Origin: Lateolabrax maculatus
Lineage: Eukaryota; Chordata; Actinopteri; Acropomatiformes; Lateolabracidae
Reading direction: 5' to 3'
Length of the DNA: 64,000 nt
Assembly: GCA_031216445.1 (NCBI GenBank)
Contig: CM062219.1
Location: 10,698,501 to 10,762,500 of the forward strand
Numbering within the stretch: position 1 is the stretch's first letter; each line of letters opens with the position of its first letter. The translations under genes and the position numbers were made by a program. Below the pieces are notes generated by a model, which worked only from the letters and a program-made list of their open reading frames with translations, ran no database searches and was not told the DNA's origin. Below, one piece after another: positions 1 to 14,000 of the stretch.

Positions 1-2074
1 AAACACCTTTTTAATGTTGGATGACAGAATTGTTTTAATATTAAAAATGAAAAGTGAGAACACTGTGCTACACTTTGACACACTATTTGACCAAATCGCA
101 CGGACTCACACAAATGTTCGCATGGAATGTGTTTACTGTGATCAGAAAGCAGGTAAAGCCGCCAAGTCTGGCACCCCCCAGTGGTAGTATCACAATAAAT
201 AAAGAAAAATTCAAATATCACCCAAATCTATGTAAAGCCTGACTTCTAGTCTATTATAGGCTAGTCTTGGGTGCCAGATGACGTCATCATCACTACAATC
301 TGCTCTACTCTATAGACCGTGACATCACCTTGCATCAAAGACGAGCAAATAGCAGACGTACAGTTACAGTACGTACGCCGTTTTCACTGGTTAGCCAGCT
401 AACCTAGTAGCTGAAGTATCAGAGAGGTTCTGAAATCCAGGATCTTATGTTTGACTATTGTTGTAGACAACTGCATAGTTCCCATAATGTTGAACTATTC
501 CTTTAATTGTATAAATCAGCTGGACAGATACTCACTGAAGTTTACAAAAATATTTTAGTTTAATTATTACATCACCCTGTATTATATTTTTTATACAAAT
601 GCTATCATTACTCTAACATAGAGGACTATGCATAAAGGTTATGCTCTGTTTTTCGCTGCATTTAAAAAAATAATTTATAGCATATTAGAGTTTTTTATTA
701 CATTGTGTACAATTCTGTTTGGTTAATTTATTGCATTCTAGTTCCAGAAAGTAGTGCATGAAAGCTACACTGATCTTTGCTTAGTACATCTGTGCTGTTG
801 GCTGCACTTAATGGAGTTTTTGGGGAAAAAAACTTTCTGCTTTCCAGGGAGGACATTATTACGGCTGTCCAAAAAGATCAAGGATAAAATACTCATGTGC
901 ATGTGCACACACACAAATACATTCCCAAACACACAGGGATTTCCTGCTGCGGTGAGGCAGTGAGGTTGTTTGGGGGATCGAGAGGCATCTCTTTCCATTG
1001 CTTGTAAGCATCGAGGCCAACCACCAAACATTACCTTGCACTTATGCAAAGTCATTCTATACAGAGGATAAACAATATAAAGACAGCCTGTCGTCTAAAA
1101 ACCACTGGCCTGCTATCAGGTAGTCCAACTTATTTTTATAAAATGGACCTACATTTTCATTTGCAGACTATTTTCTGTCGTTCTGTCAACCTCTATGACT
1201 CTATATGTTTTCATACTTATATACAATACCATGCAAAAGTGTCAGGGCGCTCTAACGATTCCTAATAAATGTTTAGCTGCCAAGTGTTTTTTTTTTTTTT
1301 TGTTTTTTTTAGGTAGTTCTGTTTCTTATTTCCTAAGATTTTTATGACCCCCCCTTTTTCATATTTGGCAACTTTTTGTATGTTTAAATGCTTTAAACGT
1401 GTTTTGTTTTGATCTCAACCATAAGATTGTTGTAAGTACATAGCACTGTAGAAATAAGTGAGTGAAAAGTGAAGAAATGTGAAAAAACAAGAGAAAAACA
1501 ACAAAACACAGCAAAAATGAGGCAGCTGGAATACAATGAAGTAGGAAATGTTGTCTGACACCTCTAACAAACTCTAGCCATGATCATGCATACTGTAGAT
1601 GTGGCATTTGTGAAAGTTTGTATTACATTCAAAATATAGACCGTGGCATCCAGAGAAAAAGTTCGAAATGCATCAATATGTCCCGGCAGTTAAAAAATAT
1701 GAGGCAACAACAGGCTACAATGGAGCTATGAGAGGCCACGTGGGAGCAACGCTGTTATAACTCTTGACTTCAGCTGGATTGCGTAATACCGAACACATCA
1801 ACAACTGCCTCAAACAGAATCACGCATTAATTCAGTTAAAACATGACAAATAATACGCTTTAAAAACAACTGCAGAACTGTAGCCGTACCTCGTTACTGT
1901 ACCCATATCCAAATGACGGTATTTGTTGTACATTTTTGTTTTTGCTCATTCATTGTTTGTGCTCTGTCTCATTTCCCAGGGACACTGACTGTACACACTA
2001 CATTCTTTTCTTGTTATTCTGTGAAGTTAATGTTTTGCACTAATAAAAGACAAAAAAAAAAAAAAGCACTTTAC
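1..2074. other. Part of wdr70 intron 16; no gene seen
   Basis: This is unique-looking AT-rich intronic sequence left of the last visible wdr70 exon. I looked on the minus strand for the expected GGRVGTHGG and SSYIVKNIALDK coding and did not find it. Short homopolymers (T15 near 1287) and one short CA run near 907 are the only repeats noted. Confidence 0.7.
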
Positions 2075-3251
2075 CTGGACCGGACACAGGAGGCTCGGGT
2101 TTGTGGGATTTCTTTGGGTCAAGTCTGTCCTTCTCCAGCTGTTTTCGTGTACTCCGCTGCCGGGCCTCTCTGAACATGGGTAAGGCATGGGCTGGAGACA
2201 CACAGGGTAAACAAGATAATCAAGTTGCTTAGGTAACTCAAACTGCAAGATCACAAAACACAGCCGCACAAATAAGCAGGCAGGGCGCCTGGCAATATGT
2301 TCAGTGTTTGTAGCCCATGTATAAGTACTACTTTGCAAACTGAAAACAGGATGCGAAGCTGAGATTTAGCAGTGTTTCATAGAGAAAGTGCAGAAACACA
2401 ATCTCACCTACTACTACACCTTGCAGAGGATATGCAGCATTAATGCAAAGAAACATGCACCTGTTGACCTCTGGCAGCATCTCTGCTCTTGTGTACTCTT
2501 TCTGCCATAGTGCACACCAACATATTCATTATATCCCCCATGTTTAGATTGAGACAATCACCCTGCCACTCTTCACACTTTTGTGAACACTATCACAATA
2601 AAGGCCTCCAGCACTTAAATCCACGAGTGCGGGAGTGAACGTGTGCATGAGTAAGTGTGAATGAGTGCCCTCAAAGGTGTGTGAGTGTGAGTGTGTCTGT
2701 GTGTGTGTGAGTGTGTGTGTGTGCGCGTTCATTCGTGTTTGTGTAAAGTGAGTGTATGCTCTGCTCTTATCCTCAGGGGTTACAAAGAGACACTTTAGTA
2801 AAGGGCTAGATAAAGTGATTTTCCATTCACTGGCCGCGTCGCTGTTCAGTGTTAATTCTTTTCCTCCACGCTACATTAAGCAAAAAGGTTACTGTTAACA
2901 GATTCCCTCGCTTTTCTCAATGGGCCATCACTTGCTTCCTGTCCCCTCTAATTTTCCAGTGCCAGGGCATCAAGTGCGTCACTCGCCGCTTGTGGCAGTC
3001 AAATGCCTGCCTACTTCACACCCTGTTGGCATGGCAATGAAATCACATGATGCATCTGAAAAGGCTGCAGTGGCCCAAACAATAAATGGCATCTGAATTG
3101 GGTCTTAGCAGCCAATCAGGGTCGACGTGTCGGCAGCTGTTCTGTCCCTGTGGGGTTATGACTTCAGCCTGGGGGCAGAGCAGAGTGAGGCACGCACAAA
3201 AGAGATGACAGCCTCGTGTGTTGGTGATATGACAGGATGACAGGTAGGGGG

Positions 3252-3294
<43 letters not shown>

Positions 3295-3489
3295 ATTGTG
3301 GACCAGCAGGAGATCACGCCAGCAGAGATGGGAGAGGCGGCTGTCCCTAGCGTGATCCGGCGTGACTGTAGACCACATGGCCGCCACGTGGCACAGTGGC
3401 CTGGGGCTGTCGACCCATCAGCTAATGGGCCTGTGAAAGCCCTGAACACGCTCTCATTCCTCGCTGGTACGAGGTACAGTGAGTTTGAA

Positions 3490-3525
<36 letters not shown>

Positions 3526-4214
3526 AGATGCGAGCGAGAGGTACTTCGGTCCACTTATCACATCATGCACTTGGAAGATGGTCGGCATTGTTTTGGTGAT
3601 GTCTCTCTTGCTGTTAAAACACACAGTGCCTTATCGTGTGAAGAGCACTGAGCACAGATGGGTTAGTGGCTCAAGGTGGATTAAACTGCTGGAGGGCTTT
3701 GAGAAAGGCACTTCAGTTTAATTGCTTCAGTAATTGTTGACTGATTAAAAGGTGATGTGTGAACGCCATGCACGGCAAGGCAAGAGAGCAGGGAATTCAG
3801 ATCAAAGTTCACTAAGTGGCACATTTTTTTTTTTAAGGTATGGGTGAACCAGATTGTGAGTATGTGCCTCCAGATACAGACATGTAAGAACTTACGTGTG
3901 ATGATGTAATCTTGTGTTAGCGTCTCTGCTTGTTTCTCTTTCCGCTGGCTCTTCACTACACACAGCTTAGCCCCTCTGGAAAAGAGACAGTTGGTTACAA
4001 ATTATGCTATTTGGAGGTATCATATGGAAAACAAGAGATTAAGGATTGTTTATAAAAATAAGATAAAATAAAATAATACCAGCTTTATTTCTAAAGGTCT
4101 GAACTGAACATACCTGTGGCTTTTAACCGGGTCATAGTAGACCTTGGCCAGTCCATTCCCGGTTCCCACCATTATCTGGTTAAGTTTTGGGTGCCACAGG
4201 CAGCGGACAACGCT
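2075..4214 (-). CDS. wdr70: wdr70 coding exons 14-16: last WD repeat and basic tail
   Basis: Exons are 4114-4214, 3896-3975 and 2075-2191 (residues about 472-570), with phases 2, 1, 1. They encode SVVRCLWHPKLNQIMVGTGNG, GLAKVYYDP, the KLCVVKSQRKEKQAETLTQDYIIT segment, and PHALPMFREARQRSTRKQLEKD through SHKPEPPVSGPG. The reading is open at the left: the exon 16 donor (GTAAAG) at 2074 has no partner acceptor to its left in the window, so the C-terminal exon or exons are missing from view. Confidence 0.93.
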
Positions 4215-5036
4215 CTGGAATACACAGACAGACAGATACAACAAGACAGAGTTTTTTAACTCAATCACTGAAAGTGGTACATGTGAGGAAAGGAGGTCAT
4301 ATTTTAGAATAGCAGCCCACAGCATCTTGAACATCTTTCTCTATTGTGGTTCAGATTTGCAAGGATGTTTCTGCTTCTCTCCTAACAAAAGGTAATGATC
4401 CTATTTTATTGTCTAAAGTATTGTTAGTGTGTGACCCGGGTTGGTTGTGGTACAGTGGGGATCAGTCCCAGCGTGCTCTGCTGCTCTAGTTGACTATATT
4501 TGGTTGTTGGGATGAGGGTTGGATCCCTCAGTCTGTGTGTGACAGATGGCCCAGTGCCAATAGGCAAATGTGACCACATTTATCCAGAGGTGTATGTGTG
4601 TGTGTGAGAGAGAGATAGAGACAGAGAGTAAAAGAGGGGCAGAAAGAGAAATACACACTCAGTTGTTGGACAGTGATGAAGACCCTCTGTTCATTCTGTG
4701 ATACGTGAGCTACAGTACAGAGCTAAACTCCCTGCAGTTGTGCCTCCTTTCCTCGAATACATCACAAGAGCATCACAACCTACTTTGATAACTTGTGTTC
4801 CATCATTGACATATGTCAATGTATATTTGGTGCGGATGTGTATGCCCCGTAGTTGTACAGAATTTTTGAGAGCAACACGTTTTTTATGTGGAACAGAGCG
4901 GGCAATCTGGGGTCTGGGGTCTAGGATGGGGGGTGGGTAGGACTACGACTGGCACGTCCAGATTCTGTGTCGGTGAAAGCTGCTTAGCGTCCAGCTGTTC
5001 AGCTTCCCACCAGGATACCAGCGGAAGGAGTCTCAA

Positions 5037-5087
<51 letters not shown>

Positions 5088-8000
5088 ATCATGCACACAA
5101 GAGGACATACACTTACAAGTACAACTTACATACATGTACGTAAACAAAATGCACGACTGGCTATTTGGTGATTTTACTTCAATATTACAATGTAAAAACT
5201 ATAAATTACAACTTGAGGTGATCGTATAAAACAACAGATCCAACCAATCTTCTATATACAAAGAATTCTGTCACCACATCAATAAATGTACTAAAAAACA
5301 CCATCATGTTCCAACATTTTCACGCAAGTATGCGGCATAATTTGTGCCTTTTCACAATCTGCTTAAATTTTACACAAACCTCATACATACAAATACATAT
5401 CTACACTACAAGGCTAACAGCTCAGTGGTGTGTAGCTCATGGAACAGATGAGGGTTAATCTGCTCAACCAGATCATGAGCCGGCTGTAATTGATAGAAAG
5501 ATCTGGATAAAGCTTTAAACAGGATGTGCTTAATATGACATCACATCAGATATTCCATTCATATATTGGCAGATAGATGATACATCTATAAACAGTTTGA
5601 TAAATGACTTAATAAGCACAAACATAAATATGTTTGCACTGTGTAATCATAAAAACTGTAGATTTAACAAATAATTCTGAAATTGTCCTGAGGGAGATGC
5701 TGCTCAACACTTAAAGACATGTATCAACATGCATGTATCATGAACAATTGAAGTCTACCCACTGTGGATGTGCTTCAGTGTAAATGTGTAATGGGCTCTA
5801 AATTGCCTTGTCAGGGTTGCTAAAGCAACGCGGACAGTCCCTACATCCGAGGGAAGGCAGAGATGACAGTTAGGAATTCTGTTACACTTTACAGGTACCG
5901 TCAAAGCTCGAGGAATTCACCCAATACACAGTACGGCAACATGACATACAACGACCCAAAACAGGCAGTAAAACCAAAATAAAAGTGACGACAAAGCCGG
6001 CAACTGCAGCCAGGTCAATGTCAGAAAACAACCTCTTCAGATACCAAACAAATCATTCTGTCAACAGTGAAACAAGTTAAACAGAAAGAGCAGAGCAGCC
6101 TAAAACAGACCATTTCAGTGGGGCCCACCCCCAGCTGGATCCACTGAGAAGCCCAGAGCCAAGCACAGCTCAGTCAAGTCCAACAGTAAGACTGCTTTCC
6201 AGATATTCAGAGCAGTGTGTTTACACTCTAGGAACCCCTGTTTACGCTTCACGTCCACCAAATTACATCACATCATGAAGGAGGAAACTTTAATCAGTCA
6301 GTTCTTCAGTAGCAGCCTCCTATGTTCCATCAGATTAAAATACCAAAGGCTGGTTAGGGATAAATAAGACAACAGCCACTCGCCCAATATGTTTGCTGAT
6401 TATGAAATAAAGTTATGCAGCACTAATGGGACCCAACAGTCACAGCTGTGTTCCTTGTTTAGCCGCTGGTGAGTGGATCCAAATGTGTGCTGCTTCAGAC
6501 AGACTACACAGGCCAACTGGAGGCAGCAGGGGAAAAGGAGAACTCTAGACTTAGCACCTCGGCTACACACTGAGTGGGCTCACGTCCGAGAAGTCTGCAA
6601 TTAGTATGAACTGCTTTACTGGAACAACTGGCTTTTACATCTTGAAGGATTTTCTTGGTAAGATGCACAAGAAAGGCCAGAGTTAAGGCCTCCCTTCTAC
6701 CTTTCAAGCTTGGCTGCTCTTACTGACGATGAAAGACCGACCATTCGTATCAAAGGCCCCGCGAAGAGCATGGCACATGGGGCAGCCTACTGTTTAAGAG
6801 CCGTCAAGCATGAGATGGTAGGTGTAGCACTGGCAAACAGCAACTAGTGAAGGTGAATCAAAATTAGTTCTCCATCTACAAAAATCCCATTCCATGCAGA
6901 AAAAAAACTAATAAAATACATAGGAGGGATCATCAATGATTCTTTACTGCATTCAGAAAATGCAGGAATTTGCTTCTTTTTTTTTAAATTGAGAATCTTA
7001 CACCTTTAAGTCAAACTGAATATCAGACTTCAAAATGTTCAAGTACCAAGCAAGTATATCATATTAGGGATGCTGTGATGTCACTTTTCCCCAGTAAGCT
7101 AGTGGTCTCTCTCTTTTTCATTTAGAAATTTGTCTACCTCACTGGACAGATCTGAATGGCATCATTCTTTATGTGTAATGTAATGGGGCTGTAACTACAC
7201 AACATTTTGTCAGTATATGTGGAGTGGAGATAGTCATGTATCAACATTCATTTTAGGGTTGTGCAAAAAAATTTGACAAGGCTTATTAAGCTGTGTTTTT
7301 ACCATGTTATTAATGACAGCAGCTAAGAAACAATCAATCAGTCACATCTGGCCAATACCCAGTCCATTTAATAAGCTCACTATCGGCACAATAACAATCT
7401 GGTGTATCAAACTAGTGCAGTCTTACACTTTTTATGACTTTATCACATTGCAGAGAAGGGGAAGGGTGGATAGAGATGCAACAAAGGTCCTTGGCGGATT
7501 TGCCGGGGATCTTAAAATACATACAGTACAGCACAGCACAGCACAGCACACAGAAATACATGCACACATTTACAGTGCATGACGGCTGCAGGTTTAAGTT
7601 GGTTTCCATTTGAAATCCAGCCAAAAGCTCAGTGGTTTGATAGTCAGCAGGGTTTCACCTGGTTTCTGCTCCTTTTGATGGACTAAGATAAGCTTAAGAG
7701 TGTCTGACGTATTGACCAAATGGGCCTAAAACAACCTCCGCTCCCAAGCACACCCTGAATCCAGGTCTGGGGTTATATAGACTGTTTAGTTAGAAATGAT
7801 TGGTGGCCTTTCCTTTCACTCGCCTGCCTGGTACGCCACTTTATAAAGACTGCACTTAAATTCTCGGGCCATCCGAGAGGCAGACGGCTGATGTAAACAT
7901 AGTAAATAGCACATTCATCAGGTTCACTGAGTGCATGTCAACTAGAAATAACTGATCTGCTGCAAAACTAAATTTCACATCAAAATTATTTTTTTTTAAA

Positions 8001-11000
8001 AGGGGGTAAAAGGTACCAATACAATTTGGCGTGGGATATCTAGTTACACTCAGATTGTTAGAGTAATGGTCAGTGGGTTGGGTAGAAGGGCTGAATCCAG
8101 AGGATGAATTTTATGAAAACTATCAAATATGAACACAGTAAAATACCATGAAAGGCATCAATCAAAAAATGTAGGACATCAAAATGATAATTACCATTAA
8201 CAGCCACTTTTTTTAAGTTATTCCCCAAATAGCAGGATTCTCCAACACAACTCTTTTCTCTGTGTCCCTGTGCCATCCATGTGCCACCCAACACAACATG
8301 TTGACGCACAAACCGTAGCTTTTATTTCACGAACAGCAATTAAGAAGTTATATGACTGCAGGAAATTACTCAAATATGTGAATGGCTTCAAAGCGTTCTT
8401 TCCATTGACTATGACCGAAGTACTTTCATCTTTACCACATACATTGTGAGAGGTTAGTACAATTAACACAAATATAACTATTGCAAGGGCAGTTGGCAGC
8501 CTGAACCATCTGCATTTTTGTTTGTGGCACCAGGTTGGATTTTGTGGGAAAACTGCTGGAAAAAGGGTGAGCAGACAGGAAAGGGTTTTGCCTTCCTTCC
8601 AGTGAAACTGAACTGAAGCTTTCAGAGTTTCTCACAATGGCAGATGGTGGAACGAGTGAAAGGCCAATGGAAAAATCACTTCCAAATGTTTACCCTCTTC
8701 AGTAAAGTGAAAGAGAAGACAAACGTCCATGGAGTGATGCAAAGGAAGAGGGTTGTTAAGTTCTACACAGACTCTTTGACCCAACGTGTCTGAGGGCTTT
8801 CTTTGATGCTGCCTATAGCAATATCATCACAACAGTGATGTAGGTGCAAATGTTACAGCTGATTCAGTTTATAAAAGTTTGTGTGGACTAATCAGAAAAA
8901 CCTACAACATATGATGACGACCACAGCTTGGTGTAAATGACAGACATCCAAACAAAATTCACACAGTTCACTAATTAATAATGCCACCTACTGAATTTGA
9001 GTGACACCATTAATACTGAACATACAGAGGTCAAGTGTATTTTTATTGGAGTCAACTTTCTTTTATCTGTCAGGTTTTGTGGACAGTCATCTTCTAACTA
9101 TCACCAGACAGGAACTCTAGCTATCTAGAGTGAGGGGGGGTAGCAACATCCTCTACACAACAGGGAATCTAGCAAATGTGGTTTTAATTTTGAGTAACAC
9201 TTGAACTAACAACAGTGTAAAATTACTGGAGTCTGAGAATGTTATTGTTGTTGTTGTTTCTGATTGAAAGAAGGCAGTGCACCAAGGTACTGACGGGAGT
9301 ATATTGATGTTAAAAAAAGCTATTCTTAGTGCTTTTAGTCATCAAAGTAACCAACACAGAACTCAGTCAATTCTATTTTAACGCAGCGTCATTGTTTATT
9401 CTTACTTCAGACGACTGCACTGACAGGGTCATGGAGCTCTATCAGTTAATAAGCGTGTGCAGACTTGAAAGCTCACGCTCCTTTTATATAAATTGATATC
9501 AATTAAATAACTGTGATTTAAAAAGTCATATTTAGATAAGGAAATGTCAATAAATAAAAAATGCAATGCACTGTGAGTCAAAATCTCAGTTAAAAATGGG
9601 TCAACCAAAACACAGACTGCCCTCTCCCCTCAGTTAGTGCAACTGTGCAGCGGGGTGTGCACTTAGCTTGCAAACCTTGGCACAGCATCGACACTAACAG
9701 CAGCTGGCTGGCAGGACGGGGGGGGGGGGGGGGGGGGGGTGCATAGACACACAAACCCGACGTTTGTCTAGTTCCCCCTCTCGCGAACATGTTCACTCAT
9801 TGGGCCATGTGAAAGTCTCATGCCTTAGCCAGGGAGACCAAGTTAGAAGCTATTAGCCTCTGTCAGACCTCACTGTTATGACTACAGATACACAGCGCTA
9901 AATCCGTTGAAAAGGAGAGACAGGAGGAGGAGCAGGAAGCAACAAAAAAAAATGTTTTTCTTCTGAAGACAGCACCTCTGCCCTTCACTTCAGCACCTAT
10001 GGCTGGTTGCCTTCCCCAAATGGATTTCTGAGAAAGCAGGATTAGTATAAAGTACATAGTATGCTAACGTGTTTGACAGTGTAGTGTGTGCATGTGAATG
10101 GAACATGCTGATAATTTAATTTCAAATGCAACTCAAAGGCAATACATATAAAAGCGTCGATGGCTGTCCTGCCAAAGTTTTGTGGGAATGACTTGCAGAA
10201 AGGTCACATTACTCCACTTTCTCCTTGCTTGCCTCTAACCATTTTCTTATAAATTTCCTCCTTCGCCTTTACTCCCCTCCATAACTCTTCTCATCTTCCC
10301 TCAAATACAGCCACCGTCTATCTTTCATCCAGGGTGAAAATGGAGAAAATATGTGTTTGGCTATGCTGCTTAGATACGTCTAGCTTCACACACTGAGTGA
10401 TTAAACAGGAAAATGTCTAGTCACTGCCAGAGGATTGTACTATTTGATATTTGGATAACGGAAAAAAAGCAAAACTAATTTATCTTTTCTGAGTGAACTG
10501 ATATTAATACAAATTACATTTTAGGTGATTTCGTAGACTTGAGTGTCTAGCATTATTACTCTATATTATACATAATAGAGGCTGCTGACTGCATAATTCT
10601 AGTCTCTCTAAATTCCTTCTGTGTACACTACTACATAGTTTATGTTAGAAATGAATAAAAATAGAATAAAATAAATAAGAGACTGACGTTCTAATCCATT
10701 GGAATAATCCTATGTTGGGTGAAATAAGAAGTTACATAAATATTCTTATCAGGCCATTCAAATCTGTTTGTGTGTCATAAAGAGGTCTTAGTTATAACCA
10801 AATAAAAACCTTTTAAGGCTGCAGTTTTGTTTGAACCCAGACTACTTACATGGAGCAGCGCAGACATGCACATTGTTTTCATTATGTTTCCATTGTGTTT
10901 CATTGTGGATTAATTATGCTTCTTTTCCACTGTGCATAATTTTGGGTCATTTTGGTTTGTGACCAACATATCAAAACATCTTGCAATGAGTGCAGTTGTG

Positions 11001-14000
11001 GTTGTGGAGACTGAGGCATAACTTACCGCACTGGTGACGTCTATTTCATAGACCTTCTGAAAGGAAGCTCGGTCAAAGAAAACCAACTTCCCATTTCCCT
11101 CGCCTCTCTTTACCGAGGTCCCCGTTACAATAAGCTTGTCATCTGGGCTAAAACAGCAGTCAGTCCTAAAAGGGAAAATTACACACATACAATACCATTG
11201 GTTCATAATCCACACTTAATTTACAGTAATCAAGCCAATTGTGATTGACAGTTAAAAAATCTCACATTGTAAAGTAGTTGGTCAGTCCAGTAGCTACATT
11301 CACAGGCTTCCTGAAGTTACGTATATCCCACGTCTTCAGAGTGTCATCACCTACAAAATACATGGACACAACAGGTAAACTAAATTGTTAGATTTACTTT
11401 ACAGATGGTCACCACAGTGGAACTGTGAGAGTAATTTTTGATTTATATTAAAGAACTATGTTGAGCAAAGGACTTTCCCATGTGTCTTTGTGTTAGAAAC
11501 GTCCTTACTAGATGACATACCAAGGGGAAACTCAAGTGTTTCTGTGTATAGATCTCTTGTGAGTCTCATATGTTTTGTTGGTGGTGGCCCCTGTTATTTT
11601 GCACAAATCTACTTCTCTGCTTAAAAACAATCACTTTGGATGAAACATTGGACGTAAAAACTGGAGGTTCTGAGCTAGACTGGGGTGTAGGGTTTGGAGG
11701 ACACTATAAGACTTTTTTTTTTTTTTTACCTCCACGTGAAGCGAGAGTCATGCCATCATAGGAAAAGGAGAGGCAGGAGGTGTCTGATCCTGGAATGTGT
11801 GCTTGCCGACAGTGGAACTTTGTATGGACCTAAGAAGAAAAAGAGAAAACAATGCATTGAACACATACTGTAGATTTATACAGGTCCTGGTATAGTTTAT
11901 GGTTTAGTAGTGATGCTTTACAAAACTACAGCTTCAGACTCGGGTCATATATAAATGGCAATGACCAGGTATTAAACCATGATTTAAAGACTAAATAGGT
12001 CAAATAAAGGTTATTTTCCTTATCCCATGTCATGTGCATAGTCTGTGTATGAAAGTGAAAATGTAGTACAGAGGTGTTGATACCAGCAATTCACTCCTGT
12101 TTGTGTCTAATAATAGTTAGTGCAAGTGAAAAGGAGAAATGCTTGAGTAAATACAGCATCAAGTTAGTTTATTTATATACTGTTGATATGTATCACAGAC
12201 AAGTCTCAAAAGACATTACAGAGACAGACAAAACCTAGACTAGATGTAATTGGCCATTAGTTACAGAACAAAATGAATAAATAGTGCAGTCCTGGCTCTT
12301 GCTACCTTTTCCATAAACAAGCTGCCTTGGTCACTACTGATCATCAATATTAAAAAGAGTTCTTACAATCTCCTGATGTACTACAGTATGAAACTGTCAA
12401 TGCTCTGCTTCAGTAGCAGGCGTTTAACTCGGTCATTGCAGTAACAGAAAGACCTTTTCATTCTGTGTCTTCAAAACAACACACGGTTTCCATTTCCTCA
12501 ATGAATACCATACTATATATTTAACTGTGGAGCCCATTACAACTTATGAAATACCAGCAACTTAACACACTGTACCCACCATACTCTTTAGCAAGACTAC
12601 AGACCACAGAGATTTACCTTGGCAAGCTGGTGCCTGCTTAACAGATGGTATTTTGATTTTTCCTACCTGAAATAGTATTATAATATTCCTACTGTGTACA
12701 GTTTACCAGCCAATAACGTATATTAGACCCTATTAGACACCCTTTTAACTGCAGCTCTGGGCCAAGATCGCCCTTTGATTATTTTTCATAGCCATCCTCA
12801 AACAAGTGTTATGTCACAAGTGTCAGCCAGTAATAACAACTGTTGTTCCATGAACATATCAACGACCACCAGGATCAATTAGAAAATATGGACAGTTTCA
12901 CATATGTGCCAGAAGCATAGGAGACAGAAGTAGTTTGAGGTTGAGAAGACTGAGATTGAAAAGAAGTGTTTAAACAAATTGTATTATGTCTTCTGTGGAT
13001 TTAAAGGCACGATGTCAAGTCTGAGAAAATATGGGGTTATCTGATGACAACGCCTTGTTGCAGACTAGGGGTACTGAACGATTAATTGAATAATCGAGAA
13101 AATAACCAGCAGATAAATCAATAATGAAAGTAGTCCTCAGTTGAAGCCCTAAATGTGTGTGTATGTCATTCTGAAGCAAAGAGTGTGCACATCCAACACA
13201 AGCTATAGCAGCTTACAATGTAAAACAGGTGGTCCACACACTGAATTTTACAGCCTCCCAGGCAATGTTTCCACCTTCAAGGTCTTCGTCAGGCAAATCA
13301 TGTGTATAATTCTGTCCTTGTAACTATTTCCTCGGCATGTTGCTGTATATGAGAATGTGATCTTACTCGACTTGGCTGTGATGATCAGCATGCATCACTG
13401 AAAACCTAGTAGGCTAAGTGACATTTCAGTTGAGGGTCATTGTACAGAGGTGAGAAAAGACTGATTACAAAAGCTGATGGGGAATGGAGTCTCACCTATA
13501 TACTGTAGTTCATGGGGTAGAACTGATTTGAGGAGAAAGGGGCGCTTGGTGGCATTTTATGGAAATTTTGGAAACAATGAGAAATGACCATACACCCAAT
13601 TAAAAACTCATCCAAAATATTAAAAATTCATCCCAGTCACTGCAGCCATGCACCCCTGCAAACAGAAGCATTTTAACTTCTCGTCTAAACAGCTGTTTTC
13701 AAGATTGGCCAGCCGTTCCATGTACTTTTTCAGTGTTCACTCTGAGCAAGTGGTGTACTACTGTAGAGCAGAGGGTGTGTGTGCCAAGGTCTGCAGCTCC
13801 AGGCTGGAAATAACCCAGCTCAACCCCCCCTACCCCCACCCACCCCCCCACACACACGATTCTCTCTATCTTCCTCACACATAGACACAAAGGAACAGCA
13901 AGAAGAAAAGCTCTCTAAAAGTACACGCAACTAAAAATGTGGACAATGAACAGACGTGAAAGAGGAGATAACCAATAAACAAATAAGACGTTAAAACTCA

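Larger units (their letters stand above)
2192..3895. other. wdr70 intron 15 with three GT-rich microsatellites
   Basis: No coding signal. It contains an imperfect GT/GA-rich repeat at about 2676-2732 and two pure GT tracts at 3258-3293 and 3492-3523. The microsatellites produce spurious His/Thr or Val/Cys open frames on both strands. Confidence 0.8.
4215..11026. other. wdr70 intron 13 (6.8 kb); no gene seen
   Basis: Large intron between exons 13 and 14. It holds an AC microsatellite (5039-5085), a CAGCA pentamer repeat (7529-7548) and a 22-base G tract (9718-9739). I found no exon-like reading frame with splice signals and no recognisable transposon. Confidence 0.75.

Noticed and set aside
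3156..3554. Long His/Thr-repeat open frames over GT microsatellites (also at 20508-20812 and 2544-2732)
   Set aside because: Simple dinucleotide repeats are open in several frames; these are artefacts of the microsatellites.
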